Below are positions 48,232 through 57,304 of a stretch of DNA of 64,000 bases, piece after piece. The position numbers and the translations under genes were made by a program. Source of the stretch: CAYGOC01 sp964351495 (lineage in GTDB: Bacteria > Chlamydiota > Chlamydiia > Chlamydiales > SM23-39); contig CAYGOC010000004.1 in the NCBI GenBank assembly GCA_964351495.1, positions 39,381-103,380 on the forward strand, in the 5' to 3' direction. The notes under the pieces are model-generated. The model saw nothing but the letters and a program-made list of their open reading frames with translations, made no database searches and was not told the DNA's origin. Within the stretch, counting starts at the first letter, position 1, and each line of letters opens with the position of its first letter.

Positions 48232-49709
48232 AAATTCCCCGAAAAAGTGTGAGTTGGTTTTTTCTTTAAGACCCCTGTAGCAAAGGCTAAGTTTGCCAAA
48301 GAGCTATACCAGTTTTTTTTCGCCAAAACATATTTGGCTCTAGCATTGGCTAAAGAACTTTGTGAAGAGAGGACATCTAAGATGGTATTTACCCCTGCCA
48401 GATAGTTTTGAGAGGCTATGTCAAACTGCAGTTTGCTATTTTGTAAAAATTTTTCTGCATAATCTAAAGAGTCAAAAGCGCTTTTCAGCTCACTATGAGC
48501 TATATATACCTCTTGGACAACGCTTAGCTCTTTTTGCTTTTTTAGAGCTCTACTTTTTACCAAAGAAGCAAACGCTTTTTTCTCCCCATTTTTGTAGAAA
48601 AATCCTTGGAAAATGGGAAACGATAAAGAAAGCGTTAAGTTATAATAGTATTCATTGGAATATCCGGAGCTGCCCCAGTTTTTGCCAAGATCAAAAGAGC
48701 CTTGAACCGTGGGGTAAGAAGCTAGTTTAGCAGAAGTTAAAGCCGCTTCTGAAGATTTCACCTCAAAAGAGGCCGCTTTGAGTTCAGGTCTTTCTTTTTT
48801 TGCCTGTTCTACTAAAACAGAAACAGTCTCTAAAAGAGGTTTGCCACATACCTTTTCAGGAAGATCTTTCACCCGAAAATAAAGGTGGGCAGGAAGACCC
48901 ATACTGGTAGATAGATTAGCAAAAGCAGTTTGCACTTCTTTTTCCTGCCCAATCTTTTCTAGGGTTTTTTGTAAAAAAGAAGATCTCGCTTGTGCTAGAT
49001 CAGAAAGGCTTCCTACCCCTGTTTCTTTTTTTCTTTCAGAAGCTCTTAAGGTTTCTTCTGCCGCTTTTACATCTTCTTCTAAAGCCTTTAGAAGTTGTTT
49101 TTGATAGATGTAAGTATAGTAGTTATTCATTACAGCCTTCAATACAGACTGTACCTCTTGGTTATGCTGGAAGTCAGCATAGTAAAGGGAATAAAGCGCC
49201 TTTTCAGAGGAGCTCTTTCTTTGTCCAAAATCAAAAATAGTATAAGAAAGGTTGAGTTCAGGGGTTACTTGATAATAGCTGTAAGAAGAGCCGGAACTAG
49301 AAAGAGAAGAGCTTGCAAGAGAAGAGGAAGAGAGACTTTGCGAGGAGGATGCATCAAAAAACTCTTTTTGTTTTAAGTAAGAGCTTTGAAAAGAGAGGCT
49401 GGGAAAATAAGGAGAAAGAGTTTGTGCATAAGAAGCTGCTTGCGCTCTTGCTTCCGCCCAAGAAATTTTGGTGCTGGGGTTATTTTCCATGGAGATATCA
49501 ATAATCTCTGCCAAAGAGAGCTCTTCTCCTTCAAGGGATTCAGGAAGAAGGGAAAAAAACTCTTCTCCCCAAAAATCTTCTGTTTTTGTAGTGCTATCTT
49601 CCCAAAAAGAAAAAGAAGAGGAAGGGGCTTCGCTGTAAGGATCAATCAAAGCATTTTTAGAACAAGAACATAAACCAAAAAAACAACAAAATAGAAGAAA
49701 TCTGCCCAT
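48213..49709 (-). CDS. TolC-like outer membrane efflux protein
   Basis: About 498 aa from ATG 49709 (a TTG at 49721 is in frame). Hydrophobic leader with a Cys cluster (LLFCCFFGLCSCSKN), probably a lipoprotein as in OprM/NodT. Two OEP repeats: the first contains NPSTKISWAEARAQAASYAQ and the second ELKAASFEVKSSEAALTSAK, with LYYADFQHNQEVQSV and similar helices. A Ser-rich segment at about 125-155 is unusual. First gene of the efflux operon. Confidence 0.92.
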   Translation of the reverse strand: MGRFLLFCCFFGLCSCSKNALIDPYSEAPSSSFSFWEDSTTKTEDFWGEEFFSLLPESLEGEELSLAEIIDISMENNPSTKISWAEARAQAASYAQTLSPYFPSLSFQSSYLKQKEFFDASSSQSLSSSSLASSSLSSSGSSYSYYQVTPELNLSYTIFDFGQRKSSSEKALYSLYYADFQHNQEVQSVLKAVMNNYYTYIYQKQLLKALEEDVKAAEETLRASERKKETGVGSLSDLAQARSSFLQKTLEKIGQEKEVQTAFANLSTSMGLPAHLYFRVKDLPEKVCGKPLLETVSVLVEQAKKERPELKAASFEVKSSEAALTSAKLASYPTVQGSFDLGKNWGSSGYSNEYYYNLTLSLSFPIFQGFFYKNGEKKAFASLVKSRALKKQKELSVVQEVYIAHSELKSAFDSLDYAEKFLQNSKLQFDIASQNYLAGVNTILDVLSSQSSLANARAKYVLAKKNWYSSLANLAFATGVLKKKPTHTFSGNLCKDSC

Positions 49710-49754
49710 TACCTTTCCCAAAAAGAAGCTCTATATAAGCTCCTTTTAAGAAGG

Positions 49755-51215
49755 TCAGCGTTTGGCGTCAAGCTTTTTGTGTAGAAGGGAGTTGACTATT
49801 TCAGGAGAGGCTTTACCTTTTGTTAGCTTCATTACTTGTCCTACTAAAAAGGCGAAAGCCTTGTTTTTTCCTGCTATATAATCTTGTATAGATTGCTGAT
49901 TTTCTTGCAAAACCTGGTTTACCAAAGCTTCAATTTCTGCACTGTTGTTTAACACTTGGTAGTCGGGATTATTTTGTATAAACTCTTGAGGGCTCTTATT
50001 AGGTTCTAATACCATATCATCTGCAATGCTTTTAGCAATTTTTCCGGAAATGGTCTTTTTAGAGATAAGCTCTACCAGCTCTGCCACATGTTTCGGAGGG
50101 ATATTCAAAGAAAGAAGAGTTTCTCCCCTCTCTTTTAACCTTCCCGTAAATTCAACGATGATCCAGTTAGCTAAAGACTTAGCTTCTTTCGTATGTTTCA
50201 AAGCTTTTTCAAAATAGTCGGAAAGACTTTTTTCTAAGACTAAATAAGAAGCTGTGTCTTTGGGTAAAAGAAGCTCCTCTGTATATCTTTTTAATCTTTG
50301 ATGGGGAAGTTCAGGGAGCTCTTTTTTTACGGAAGATAAAAATTCTTCAGAAAGAGACAAGGGAGGAAGATCCGGTTCCGGGAAGTACCGATAGTCGGCT
50401 GCTTTTTCTTTTTTGCGCATCAAGATAAGTTCTTTTCTATTCGGATCAAACCTATAGGTTGCCTGTTCAATTACTTCATCAAAGGGTTTTTCCGGGTGTT
50501 TTTCATATAGAGAAATTTGTCTTTTCATCTCTATTTCAATAGCTTGTTCCATAAAGGTAAAAGAGTTCATGTTTTTTACCTCGGTTTTAGTCCGAAGCTC
50601 TTTAGATCCTTTGGGTCTTACAGAGACATTTACATCCATCCTTAAAGAGCCCTCTTCCATGTTACAGTCAGAAGCTTCTATGTATTGAAAAATGGCTTTA
50701 ACTGCTTTGGCAAAACCGGAGGCCTCTTCTTTTGTGTGCATGCAAGGATTCGATACAATCTCAATTAAAGGAACCCCTGCTCTATTGTAGTCGATTCCGG
50801 CAAAATGATGAAAATGCTTTAGCATCCCTGCATCATCTTCTAGATGTGCTTGGTGAATAGAAAAACGGCATAGTTTTCCTTCTACTTCAGCCTCCACGTA
50901 TCCGCCTTGGATGATCGGGTTTTCAAATTGGGTAATTTGAAAGTTTCTGGGGCTATCCGGATAAAAGTACGATTTTCTGTCAAAGGTGCTTTTAGGGTTA
51001 ATTTTGGCATCTACGGCAAAGCCAAACAAAAGAGCCTTCTTTACCGCTTCTTTATTTAAAACAGGTAAAGATCCCGGCTGACCTGTACACACTTCACTAA
51101 TATTCGTGTTAGGTTCTTCTCCAAATTGGTTCAAAGCATGGCTAAATAGTTTTGTCTTGGTTTTTGTAAGCTGTACGTGGATTTCAAGGCCAATGACCGC
51201 TTCCCATTCTTTCAT
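49755..51215 (-). CDS. gatB: Asp-tRNA(Asn)/Glu-tRNA(Gln) amidotransferase subunit B
   Basis: 486 aa. IGLEIHVQLTKTKTKLFS, AHLEDDAGMLKHF, RAGVPLIEIVSNP and the C-terminal YqeY-like GatB tail (SAEIEALVNQVLQENQQSIQ) are all present. It binds mischarged tRNA and activates the terminal carboxyl. The start overlaps the gatA stop by 4 bp; gene order gatC-gatA-gatB on the minus strand. With a tRNA-Asn in this window, the indirect route to Asn-tRNA is plausible. Confidence 0.97.
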   Translation of the reverse strand: MKEWEAVIGLEIHVQLTKTKTKLFSHALNQFGEEPNTNISEVCTGQPGSLPVLNKEAVKKALLFGFAVDAKINPKSTFDRKSYFYPDSPRNFQITQFENPIIQGGYVEAEVEGKLCRFSIHQAHLEDDAGMLKHFHHFAGIDYNRAGVPLIEIVSNPCMHTKEEASGFAKAVKAIFQYIEASDCNMEEGSLRMDVNVSVRPKGSKELRTKTEVKNMNSFTFMEQAIEIEMKRQISLYEKHPEKPFDEVIEQATYRFDPNRKELILMRKKEKAADYRYFPEPDLPPLSLSEEFLSSVKKELPELPHQRLKRYTEELLLPKDTASYLVLEKSLSDYFEKALKHTKEAKSLANWIIVEFTGRLKERGETLLSLNIPPKHVAELVELISKKTISGKIAKSIADDMVLEPNKSPQEFIQNNPDYQVLNNSAEIEALVNQVLQENQQSIQDYIAGKNKAFAFLVGQVMKLTKGKASPEIVNSLLHKKLDAKR

Positions 51216-52681
51216 GAAGCCTCCTTATTAAAAAGGGGAGGGATTTTTATATGTTCTGGATAGGCTTTTTCAAAAGCATAGCCACTTAAGATCACCTTTT
51301 GATCGTGAAGCTGGGGACCTAAAAACTGAATGCCTAAAGGTTTGCCTTCTGAATCAAAACCGGAAGGCATCGAAAGAGCAGGAAGTCCTGCCAAATTAGC
51401 GCAAATAGTGAAAATATCTTGCAAGTACATGGCTAAAGGATCTTGAATCGTGTGTAAGGGGAAAGCTCCTTTAGGTGTAGTAGGAATAGCGATTAAATCA
51501 CATGTTTGAAAAGCCTTTTCAAAGGCTTGTATCATAAGTGTTCTCACCTTTTGTGCTTTTTGGTAGTACGCATTTTTAAATCCAGAAGAAAGAACGTGAG
51601 TTCCTAGTAAAATTCTCCTTTTTACCTCAAGGCCAAAACCCTCATCTCGAGAAAGGTCATACACCTCTTCTAAAGACTTGGCCTTTTTGGAGCGAACGCC
51701 AAAGCGAATCCCGTCAAAGCGAGCTAAGTTAGTAGAGGCTTCCGCCGCTCCTAATATGTAGTAGACTGCAATGGAGTATTGTAAAATTTGCAAATCTACC
51801 TTATGTATTTCAGCCCCTAAAGCTTCTAATTTCTCAGTACTTTCGGTAAAAGAGGCTAAAGCATCTTTTTCTAAAAAGGTTAAAAAGTCCCAAGGAACCC
51901 CAATTTTTTTCCCTTTCAAACTTTCGTGCTTATCTAGATAAGATTCCGCGGAAATATTTAAGCAAGTAGAATCTCTTTTACAAGGAGCCCCTATTGTCTC
52001 CATCATCAAAGCGCAATCTAAAGAAGAGGTGCCAATGGGGCCTATTTGATCTAAAGAAGATCCAAAAGCAACAAGGCCGTATCTAGAAACTCTTCCGTAA
52101 GTGGGCTTAAATCCGTAAACTCCACAAAAAGAGGCAGGCTGTCTAATAGAACCTCCCGTATCTGATCCTGTAGCTAAAGGAACGAGCCTTCCTCCCACAG
52201 CAGCGGAGGATCCCCCGGAAGAGCCTCCAGGAGAGAGTTGTAAATCCCAAGGATTTTTAGAAGGAAAAAAGGAGGAGTTTTCCATAGAAGATCCCATAGC
52301 AAACTCATCTAAGTTTGTTTTTCCGAGCAAAAGGGCATCTTCTTGTTCCATCAAAGAGACAGCGGTAGCGGAAAAAGGAGCTCTATAGTTTTTTAAAAAT
52401 TGAGAGGCGCATGTAGTAAGCTCCCCTTGAATGTGCATGTTGTCTTTAATAGCAATAGGAACCCCTGCTAGTTTTCCTAAAGGCTCTTTTCGGGCTCTTT
52501 TTTTATCGAGCTCTTCTGCTTTTTTTATAGTTCTTTCTGAAAATACTTCTAAAAAAGCCTTTATGTCAGAGTCAAAAGAGGTAATTCTTTGTAAAAAATA
52601 GGAAGCAATTTCTTTTGCAGAGACCTCTCCTTTTAAAAACAAAGATCGAAGGGCGAAAGCGCTCTTTTTATAAAGACTCAT
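51212..52681 (-). CDS. gatA: Asp-tRNA(Asn)/Glu-tRNA(Gln) amidotransferase subunit A
   Basis: 489 aa amidase-signature enzyme: catalytic Lys in GVPIAIKDNMHI (about 79-90), Ser-cisSer region SPGGSSGGSSAAVGG and GSDTGGSIRQPASFCG. It releases ammonia from Gln for amidation of Glu-tRNA(Gln)/Asp-tRNA(Asn). It follows gatC by 1 bp. Confidence 0.97.
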   Translation of the reverse strand: MSLYKKSAFALRSLFLKGEVSAKEIASYFLQRITSFDSDIKAFLEVFSERTIKKAEELDKKRARKEPLGKLAGVPIAIKDNMHIQGELTTCASQFLKNYRAPFSATAVSLMEQEDALLLGKTNLDEFAMGSSMENSSFFPSKNPWDLQLSPGGSSGGSSAAVGGRLVPLATGSDTGGSIRQPASFCGVYGFKPTYGRVSRYGLVAFGSSLDQIGPIGTSSLDCALMMETIGAPCKRDSTCLNISAESYLDKHESLKGKKIGVPWDFLTFLEKDALASFTESTEKLEALGAEIHKVDLQILQYSIAVYYILGAAEASTNLARFDGIRFGVRSKKAKSLEEVYDLSRDEGFGLEVKRRILLGTHVLSSGFKNAYYQKAQKVRTLMIQAFEKAFQTCDLIAIPTTPKGAFPLHTIQDPLAMYLQDIFTICANLAGLPALSMPSGFDSEGKPLGIQFLGPQLHDQKVILSGYAFEKAYPEHIKIPPLFNKEAS

Positions 52682-52682
52682 A

Positions 52683-53000
52683 TTATTCCTCAGGCTTTAA
52701 GACAGGGGGGACCTTTACCATGGCAGCTACTACTTCGGGTACATTTTCTAAAAAAGCCTTTTGAAATGCTTCTTTAGAAAAAGAAGGATCTACAGCATCT
52801 TCTCTCATAGGAAGGGTTACAAGAGAGCCTAAAACATGATTGCACGGCTCTACCCCTTCCGTATCTACTTCTTGTAGAAGTTCCATATAGCCAATCACTT
52901 TTTGCAAACTTTCTAAAATTTCTTTTTCTTCTAAAGGCTTGCAAGCAATGCGAGAGAGTTTTTCCAGATTTTGTAAAAAAGAGCGATCTAGCTTTTCCAT
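52683..53000 (-). CDS. gatC: Asp-tRNA(Asn)/Glu-tRNA(Gln) amidotransferase subunit C
   Basis: 105 aa. LEKLSRIACKPLEEKEILES, the middle GYMELLQEVDTEGVEP and LREDAV-like MREDAVDPSF are the GatC motifs. It wraps the GatA-GatB interface. First gene of gatCAB; the preceding 148 bp to the RING gene hold its promoter, with no clear consensus seen. Confidence 0.93.
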   Translation of the reverse strand: MEKLDRSFLQNLEKLSRIACKPLEEKEILESLQKVIGYMELLQEVDTEGVEPCNHVLGSLVTLPMREDAVDPSFSKEAFQKAFLENVPEVVAAMVKVPPVLKPEE

Positions 53001-53148
53001 GGAAATCCACCAGTTTAAAAGGAGCCCATCCTAGCAAAAAAAGAGCTTCTGGTCAATTTTTTGTTCCTTCTAGGCTCCCACTTTGGAGGAAATTAAAAAA
53101 CTTTACTACTAAAGGAAAAAGGGGATTTTACTTTGCAAGTGTACCGGT

Positions 53149-53958
53149 TTAGGTCCTCGCAGTGCTTTTTCGGCAGGATGGGCAGGACTTTATTTGGTGT
53201 TGGCTTGTAGGATCGGGTTTGATAACTCTTGTGGTTCCATCTGTGTAGGGAACTAAAAAACCGGGATTCAAGCATCCAAGATGAAATGCATGCTTGCATT
53301 TTAAAACTGACGGTATAAAAGGATTGTCAGTTCTGCCATTACTAATTCTTTCTAAAGATTCCAAACAAATAGCACAGACCTCTCGATCCACTCCATAAGA
53401 ACTTGCATTTCCTTGCCATTCCAAGTCGTTTGCCCCCATCCGCATATCCCAATGGACTGCGAAAATTTCTTTAGTTGATTCTGGCACCAGCGTTCCCATT
53501 TTTTCTAACCTATTTGCAAAGCTATTTATTGGTTTTCCTTTACAAAGTAGACCCATCCTATTTGAGTTTCCATCATCAACTAGGGAGTGGGGAAATACCG
53601 TTTCTAATCTTTTTGAGAACTCCCAGGCTTTCTCTTCAGGATCAAAACGTATTTTACGGGTTATCCCTTCAAGGGTACGAATTTTAATAAATCTTTCTTC
53701 TGGTGGTATTTCTTCTTCATGGGTAGGCAGGACTTCAGGGGTAGGTTGATTTGGTGAAGAAAAAAATGTATGTAGGGCAACAGAAATAATTAGATTAAGG
53801 ATAGGAATTGATAATAGTACTCCATTAACAAAATGCAATACCCGGCCATTCCAAGCAGTAGAATTATCTGACGCTAAAGTGAATTGCTCTATTCCCTCTA
53901 AATAGGGCCTAAAAAGCACTTCTAAACAACTAGAATTACTAGGTAAGTAATTTGACAT
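53149..53958 (-). CDS. candidate secreted effector: hydrophobic segment + ubiquitin-like domain + RING-H2 E3 ligase domain
   Basis: 269 aa. The hydrophobic segment (about 40-66, LHFVNGVLLSIPILNLIISV) suggests membrane insertion. Residues 89-173 follow the ubiquitin beta-grasp plan: FIKIRTLEGITRKIRFDPEE, a helix, then RMGLLCKGKPIN and a final strand EIFAVHWDMRMG. C-terminal RING-H2: C195-x2-C198, C221-x-H223, H226-x2-C229, C259-x2-C262, all eight zinc ligands present. RING-H2 proteins are E3 ubiquitin ligases; bacteria lack ubiquitin, so the target must be host. Chlamydiales outside Chlamydiaceae are known to carry expanded RING/F-box effector families. The Ubl call is by eye. Confidence 0.82.
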   Translation of the reverse strand: MSNYLPSNSSCLEVLFRPYLEGIEQFTLASDNSTAWNGRVLHFVNGVLLSIPILNLIISVALHTFFSSPNQPTPEVLPTHEEEIPPEERFIKIRTLEGITRKIRFDPEEKAWEFSKRLETVFPHSLVDDGNSNRMGLLCKGKPINSFANRLEKMGTLVPESTKEIFAVHWDMRMGANDLEWQGNASSYGVDREVCAICLESLERISNGRTDNPFIPSVLKCKHAFHLGCLNPGFLVPYTDGTTRVIKPDPTSQHQIKSCPSCRKSTART

Positions 53959-53966
53959 TAAGCCTC

Positions 53967-54140
53967 GCCATTTTATGGCCCTATATTATACAAAGAGCGG
54001 TCTTTTTTTTATATTTTTTTAATAAATTATAATTAAAATTTTTAATTTGTAATAAACGCAGTTGGGTATTTAAACCGAATAATTGAAGAAATAGGGCGCT
54101 TAAGGGGTGCCGTTTTTTTGAAATTTGGACTTTTCTTTTT
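53967..54140 (-). promoter_or_regulatory. upstream regulatory module of the RING gene, shared with the 55852 gene
   Basis: On the minus strand: a repeat at 54140-54083, an AT-rich inverted tract, then ATAAAATGGC at 53976-53967, directly before the start. The same three elements in the same order occur at 56036-55876. Confidence 0.55.
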
Positions 54141-54148
54141 TAGAACCG

Positions 54149-55852
54149 TTATTTTTCGGGGATAAAGGGATATTTTTTTTTAGGATATTTGTCTTTTTTA
54201 AAATACTTATCCTGTATTTTTGGAGAAAACCATTCCACGCATCCATGTTGAATAACGATCTCATTGCGAATTGCCCAAGAAGTTAGTGAGCTTAAGATTA
54301 CATCGTGGATTTCCGTTATTTCTATTTTGTTGTTTATGTGTTGACTAAACTCGCAAGATAAAAAAAATGAATTGGATCTTCCAGTATTAAGCATAAAATA
54401 GGCAGAGCCTCCTATATAACTATTAGAACGTATTTCATAAGTTGTAATTACATAAGAGTTTTCTTCTAGTATGTAGTTAGCTAAATATGGCGTATGCCCG
54501 TGCAGTATTGGGTTCCAACAATCTGTTAAATGACAAATAAATTTAGTCCAGGGATTATTGGTTTTTAATACTTGAAGATGGGAATATGTAGAGTTTCCGT
54601 GAGGACTTAAATCTTCTGTTTTCCACGTGTTTTCTGGCTTTAAAATCGCTTCTAAAACTTGTTTACAGACAACTTTTTCTTTCTCTGAAAAAAAGGGAAC
54701 TAAATAGGAAAGGTGTTGTTTGTTTTTCAAACGGTTTATATATTCTTCTTTTAAATCGATTCCATACAGCTTCAATATTCCTTTTGCGATTTCTTCAGGT
54801 TGATCCTCATCCAAGACTGCAAGATTTACAAAATCTCTAGAGTAAAGGATCATTTTTTTAGTTATTATATGTTTAGATTTTTTTAAATTTGCTGTAATCT
54901 TTAAAAGATCAATTTCATTTATGTATATTCTTCGAAATGTTTCGCATAGTAATCGCATCTTTTTAAAGCTCGTATCTAAGAGAAGAGAGGGAATTATTTT
55001 TATAAAATTAATCGTATTAGATAGTTTTGCGCATTCTTCTTTATTTCTCAAATTCAAGATCGACGGGCATGCAATTAGCACATAAGCTTTACGTAATTCA
55101 GTTAGCTTTTGAAATTCTGTATTAATATCATCTGGCATAAAAATTGGGGCAGTTTCCTTATTATACGTACTTATAAGCTCTTGAATATGGTAAAACACAG
55201 AAGCGTGTTCAATAAGGGAAGCCATTAGAGCGGGGGTTTGATAGTCTGTTAAAAAATTTTCGAATTTGATTTTTTCTAGCAAGAACTGGAGAGACTCTAC
55301 TAATCGGGCATTCTGCGGTATTATCTGTTCTGAGCTCTCTACTTGTTTTGTAGCCTCGGTTATCATCCTTTCTGAGCTCTCTACTTGTTTTGTAGCCTCC
55401 GTTATCATCNNNNNNNNNNNNNNNNNNNNNNNNNNNNNNNNNNNNNNNNNNNNNNNNNNNNNNNNNNNNNNNNNNNNNNNNNNNNNNNNNNNNNNNNNNN
55501 NNNNNNNNNTCTCTACTTGTTTTGTAGCCTCCGTTATCATCCTTTCTAAGTTCTCTACTTGTTCTGTATTCTGAGGTGGTTCTGCTTGTTTTGGTTTTCG
55601 GACCGCGAAGTCATCAGTATACGCTAAATAATTTCCCAAAGCGGGAATCATGAGAAGAAAAAGCTTTAAATAAGAAGTCTTGTGTAAGTAGTGTACATAG
55701 CTATTGGTGCTTCTTGAAGGATCAGACAGTAGATGTACAAAAGGTTTTATGCAAAGATGGAATATATTTGTAACAGTATTAAATACTGGAGCTTTATTAG
55801 AAAAATCCAAGATTTCAGTTGTTATGTTATCAAAATTAACAGACACGTTCAT
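54149..55852 (-). CDS. large repeat-containing coiled-coil protein with a hydrophobic N-terminal segment (effector candidate); assembly gap inside
   Basis: About 567 codons including 34 unknown. The N-terminus has a transmembrane-like segment (LKLFLLMIPALGNYLAY, about 60-76). A tandem 14-residue heptad-like repeat, MITEATKQVESSER, then leads into a charged helical body and a C-terminal domain beginning around WTKFICHLTDCWNPILHGHT. The gap lies within the repeat, so true length and frame across it are uncertain. Not recognised. It is adjacent to the RING gene on the same strand with a shared upstream module, so it may be regulated together with it and could likewise be secreted. Confidence 0.6.
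   Translation of the reverse strand: MNVSVNFDNITTEILDFSNKAPVFNTVTNIFHLCIKPFVHLLSDPSRSTNSYVHYLHKTSYLKLFLLMIPALGNYLAYTDDFAVRKPKQAEPPQNTEQVENLERMITEATKQVEXXXXXXXXXXXXXXXXXXXXXXXXXXXXXXXXXXMITEATKQVESSERMITEATKQVESSEQIIPQNARLVESLQFLLEKIKFENFLTDYQTPALMASLIEHASVFYHIQELISTYNKETAPIFMPDDINTEFQKLTELRKAYVLIACPSILNLRNKEECAKLSNTINFIKIIPSLLLDTSFKKMRLLCETFRRIYINEIDLLKITANLKKSKHIITKKMILYSRDFVNLAVLDEDQPEEIAKGILKLYGIDLKEEYINRLKNKQHLSYLVPFFSEKEKVVCKQVLEAILKPENTWKTEDLSPHGNSTYSHLQVLKTNNPWTKFICHLTDCWNPILHGHTPYLANYILEENSYVITTYEIRSNSYIGGSAYFMLNTGRSNSFFLSCEFSQHINNKIEITEIHDVILSSLTSWAIRNEIVIQHGCVEWFSPKIQDKYFKKDKYPKKKYPFIPEK
55326..55572 (-). repeat. 42-bp tandem repeats encoding the 14-aa unit (with internal gap)
   Basis: Full copies at 55326-55367 and 55368-55409, then the gap, then a further copy plus a degenerate one from 55510. 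Confidence 0.85.
55410..55509. other. assembly gap (100 N)
   Basis: A run of exactly 100 N inside tandem repeats, i.e. a scaffold gap of unknown true size caused by the repeat. Confidence 0.99.
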
Positions 55853-55875
55853 TTTTTAATCCTATAAAAAGTGGA

Positions 55876-56036
55876 GCCATTTTATCTTTTTAAACAAAAA
55901 AAAGTAAACTAAAATTTTATGTAAATTAAAAAATTTAATTTACATAACTTCGAGTTCATATTCAGGGGTGATAGTTCGAAGAAATACAAAGCTTCAAGGG
56001 GACAGTTTTTTTGAAATTGGGGCTTTTCTTTTCTTT
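55876..56036 (-). promoter_or_regulatory. upstream regulatory module of the coiled-coil gene
   Basis: Repeat copy (56036-55975), then a 27-bp AT palindrome (55945-55919, perfect 12-bp arms ATGTAAATTAAA/TTTAATTTACAT), then ATAAAATGGC (55885-55876), 23 nt before the start. Confidence 0.55.
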
Positions 56037-56065
56037 TTCTCTTTACCTTGGCATAATGAACCTCT

Positions 56066-57304
56066 ATGAAAAAATTTAAAGTAGAAACTTTAGGTTGCAG
56101 AACGAATCAATACGAATCTGCTGCCTATATAGATCAGTTAAAAAAAATGGGATGCGTTCCTTGTAAAGAGGAAGAAGAGGCTGACATATGTATACTAAAT
56201 ACGTGTACAGTTACCCACTTTGCAGACGTTCGTTCTAAAGCAAAGTTAAGACAGCTTTTAAAACAAAACCCCAAAGCTACCCTTTTTGTGACTGGTTGTA
56301 TGGTTGAAGAGGCCCAAAAACAGATACAAGAAGAGCGGATTGTTTTTGTTCCCAACAAAGAAAAAGAAAACTTAATAGAGTGGGTTTTCCCGGATGAGGA
56401 AAAGCTTCCTGAGTTTTCCATTGAGCAGTTTGAGGGGCATACAAGAGCCTTTATTAAAGTGCAGGATGGATGTAATTCCTTTTGCAGCTATTGCATTATC
56501 CCCTACGTTAGAGGAAGGTCTCGCTCTAGATCTAAAAAAGAGATCCTACAAGAGGCTAAAAAGCTCGTAGAGGAAGGGTATAAAGAGATTGTATTAACAG
56601 GAATCAACATAGGCGACTATGAAGATGGGGAAGAAAAATTAGCAGATTTAGTCCGTGAAGTAGATGCTATAGAGGGATTAAAAAGGCTGCGTCTATCTTC
56701 TATCGATGCAGATGAAGTAGATGAAGGTTTAACCAAGGCGATCCTGGAAGGAAAAAACACCTGCCCTAGCATGCACATTGTTTTGCAGTCGGGCTCCAAC
56801 GTCATTTTGAAGAAAATGAACCGAAAATATACCCGGCAGATTTTTCTGGAAATCGTAGAAAAGCTAAAAAAGAAAAGTCCTGACTTTACCGTAACCACCG
56901 ATATCATTGTAGGTTTTCCCACAGAGACAGAAGAAGACTTTTTAGACACCTTAGAGATCGTAGAAAAAGTCCAATTTGCCAAGGTACACATGTTTCCTTT
57001 TAGCCCTAGAAAAAGAACCAAAGCAGCTACTTTTTTAGGGCAAATAGATCCAGATACAATCCAAATAAGAAAAAGAGCGCTTATGCAAAAAGCAGAAAAG
57101 GTAGCCTTTTCTTTACGAGAAAAATTTGTGGGAAGAAGGATGCCTGTTCTTTTAGAAGAGAGAATTTCGAAAAACTACATAGCAGGGCATACTCCCAATT
57201 TTTTACGAGTACAAGTTTTTTCTCCCTCTTTGGAAAAAAACCAGATAGTAGAGGTCTTTTTACAGGAAAACAGAGAAGATGGACTCTTGGGGGTTCCTCT
57301 ATGA
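56066..57304 (+). CDS. mtaB: MtaB-type tRNA methylthiotransferase
   Basis: 412 aa. Three N-terminal Cys (LGCRTNQYES, NTCTVTHFADVRSKAKLRQ, TGCMVEEAQKQ), radical-SAM cluster CNSFCSYC and FxVRGRSRSR, SGSNxILKKMNRKY, and a C-terminal TRAM-like region. The NTCTVT followed by an ADVRSKAKLR stretch is of MtaB (YqeV) rather than MiaB type: it converts t6A37 to ms2t6A37 in tRNA. The stop overlaps the next gene's ATG (ATGA), so an operon is likely. Confidence 0.9.
   Translation: MKKFKVETLGCRTNQYESAAYIDQLKKMGCVPCKEEEEADICILNTCTVTHFADVRSKAKLRQLLKQNPKATLFVTGCMVEEAQKQIQEERIVFVPNKEKENLIEWVFPDEEKLPEFSIEQFEGHTRAFIKVQDGCNSFCSYCIIPYVRGRSRSRSKKEILQEAKKLVEEGYKEIVLTGINIGDYEDGEEKLADLVREVDAIEGLKRLRLSSIDADEVDEGLTKAILEGKNTCPSMHIVLQSGSNVILKKMNRKYTRQIFLEIVEKLKKKSPDFTVTTDIIVGFPTETEEDFLDTLEIVEKVQFAKVHMFPFSPRKRTKAATFLGQIDPDTIQIRKRALMQKAEKVAFSLREKFVGRRMPVLLEERISKNYIAGHTPNFLRVQVFSPSLEKNQIVEVFLQENREDGLLGVPL

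Noticed and set aside
49373..49673. ORFs antisense to the tolC-like gene
   Set aside because: Shadows caused by Ser/Lys-rich codons; no ribosome sites and no family features.
56052..56057. extended -10 (TGGCATAAT) just before mtaB implying a leaderless mRNA
   Set aside because: No matching -35 and only a few bases to the ATG; too weak to list.
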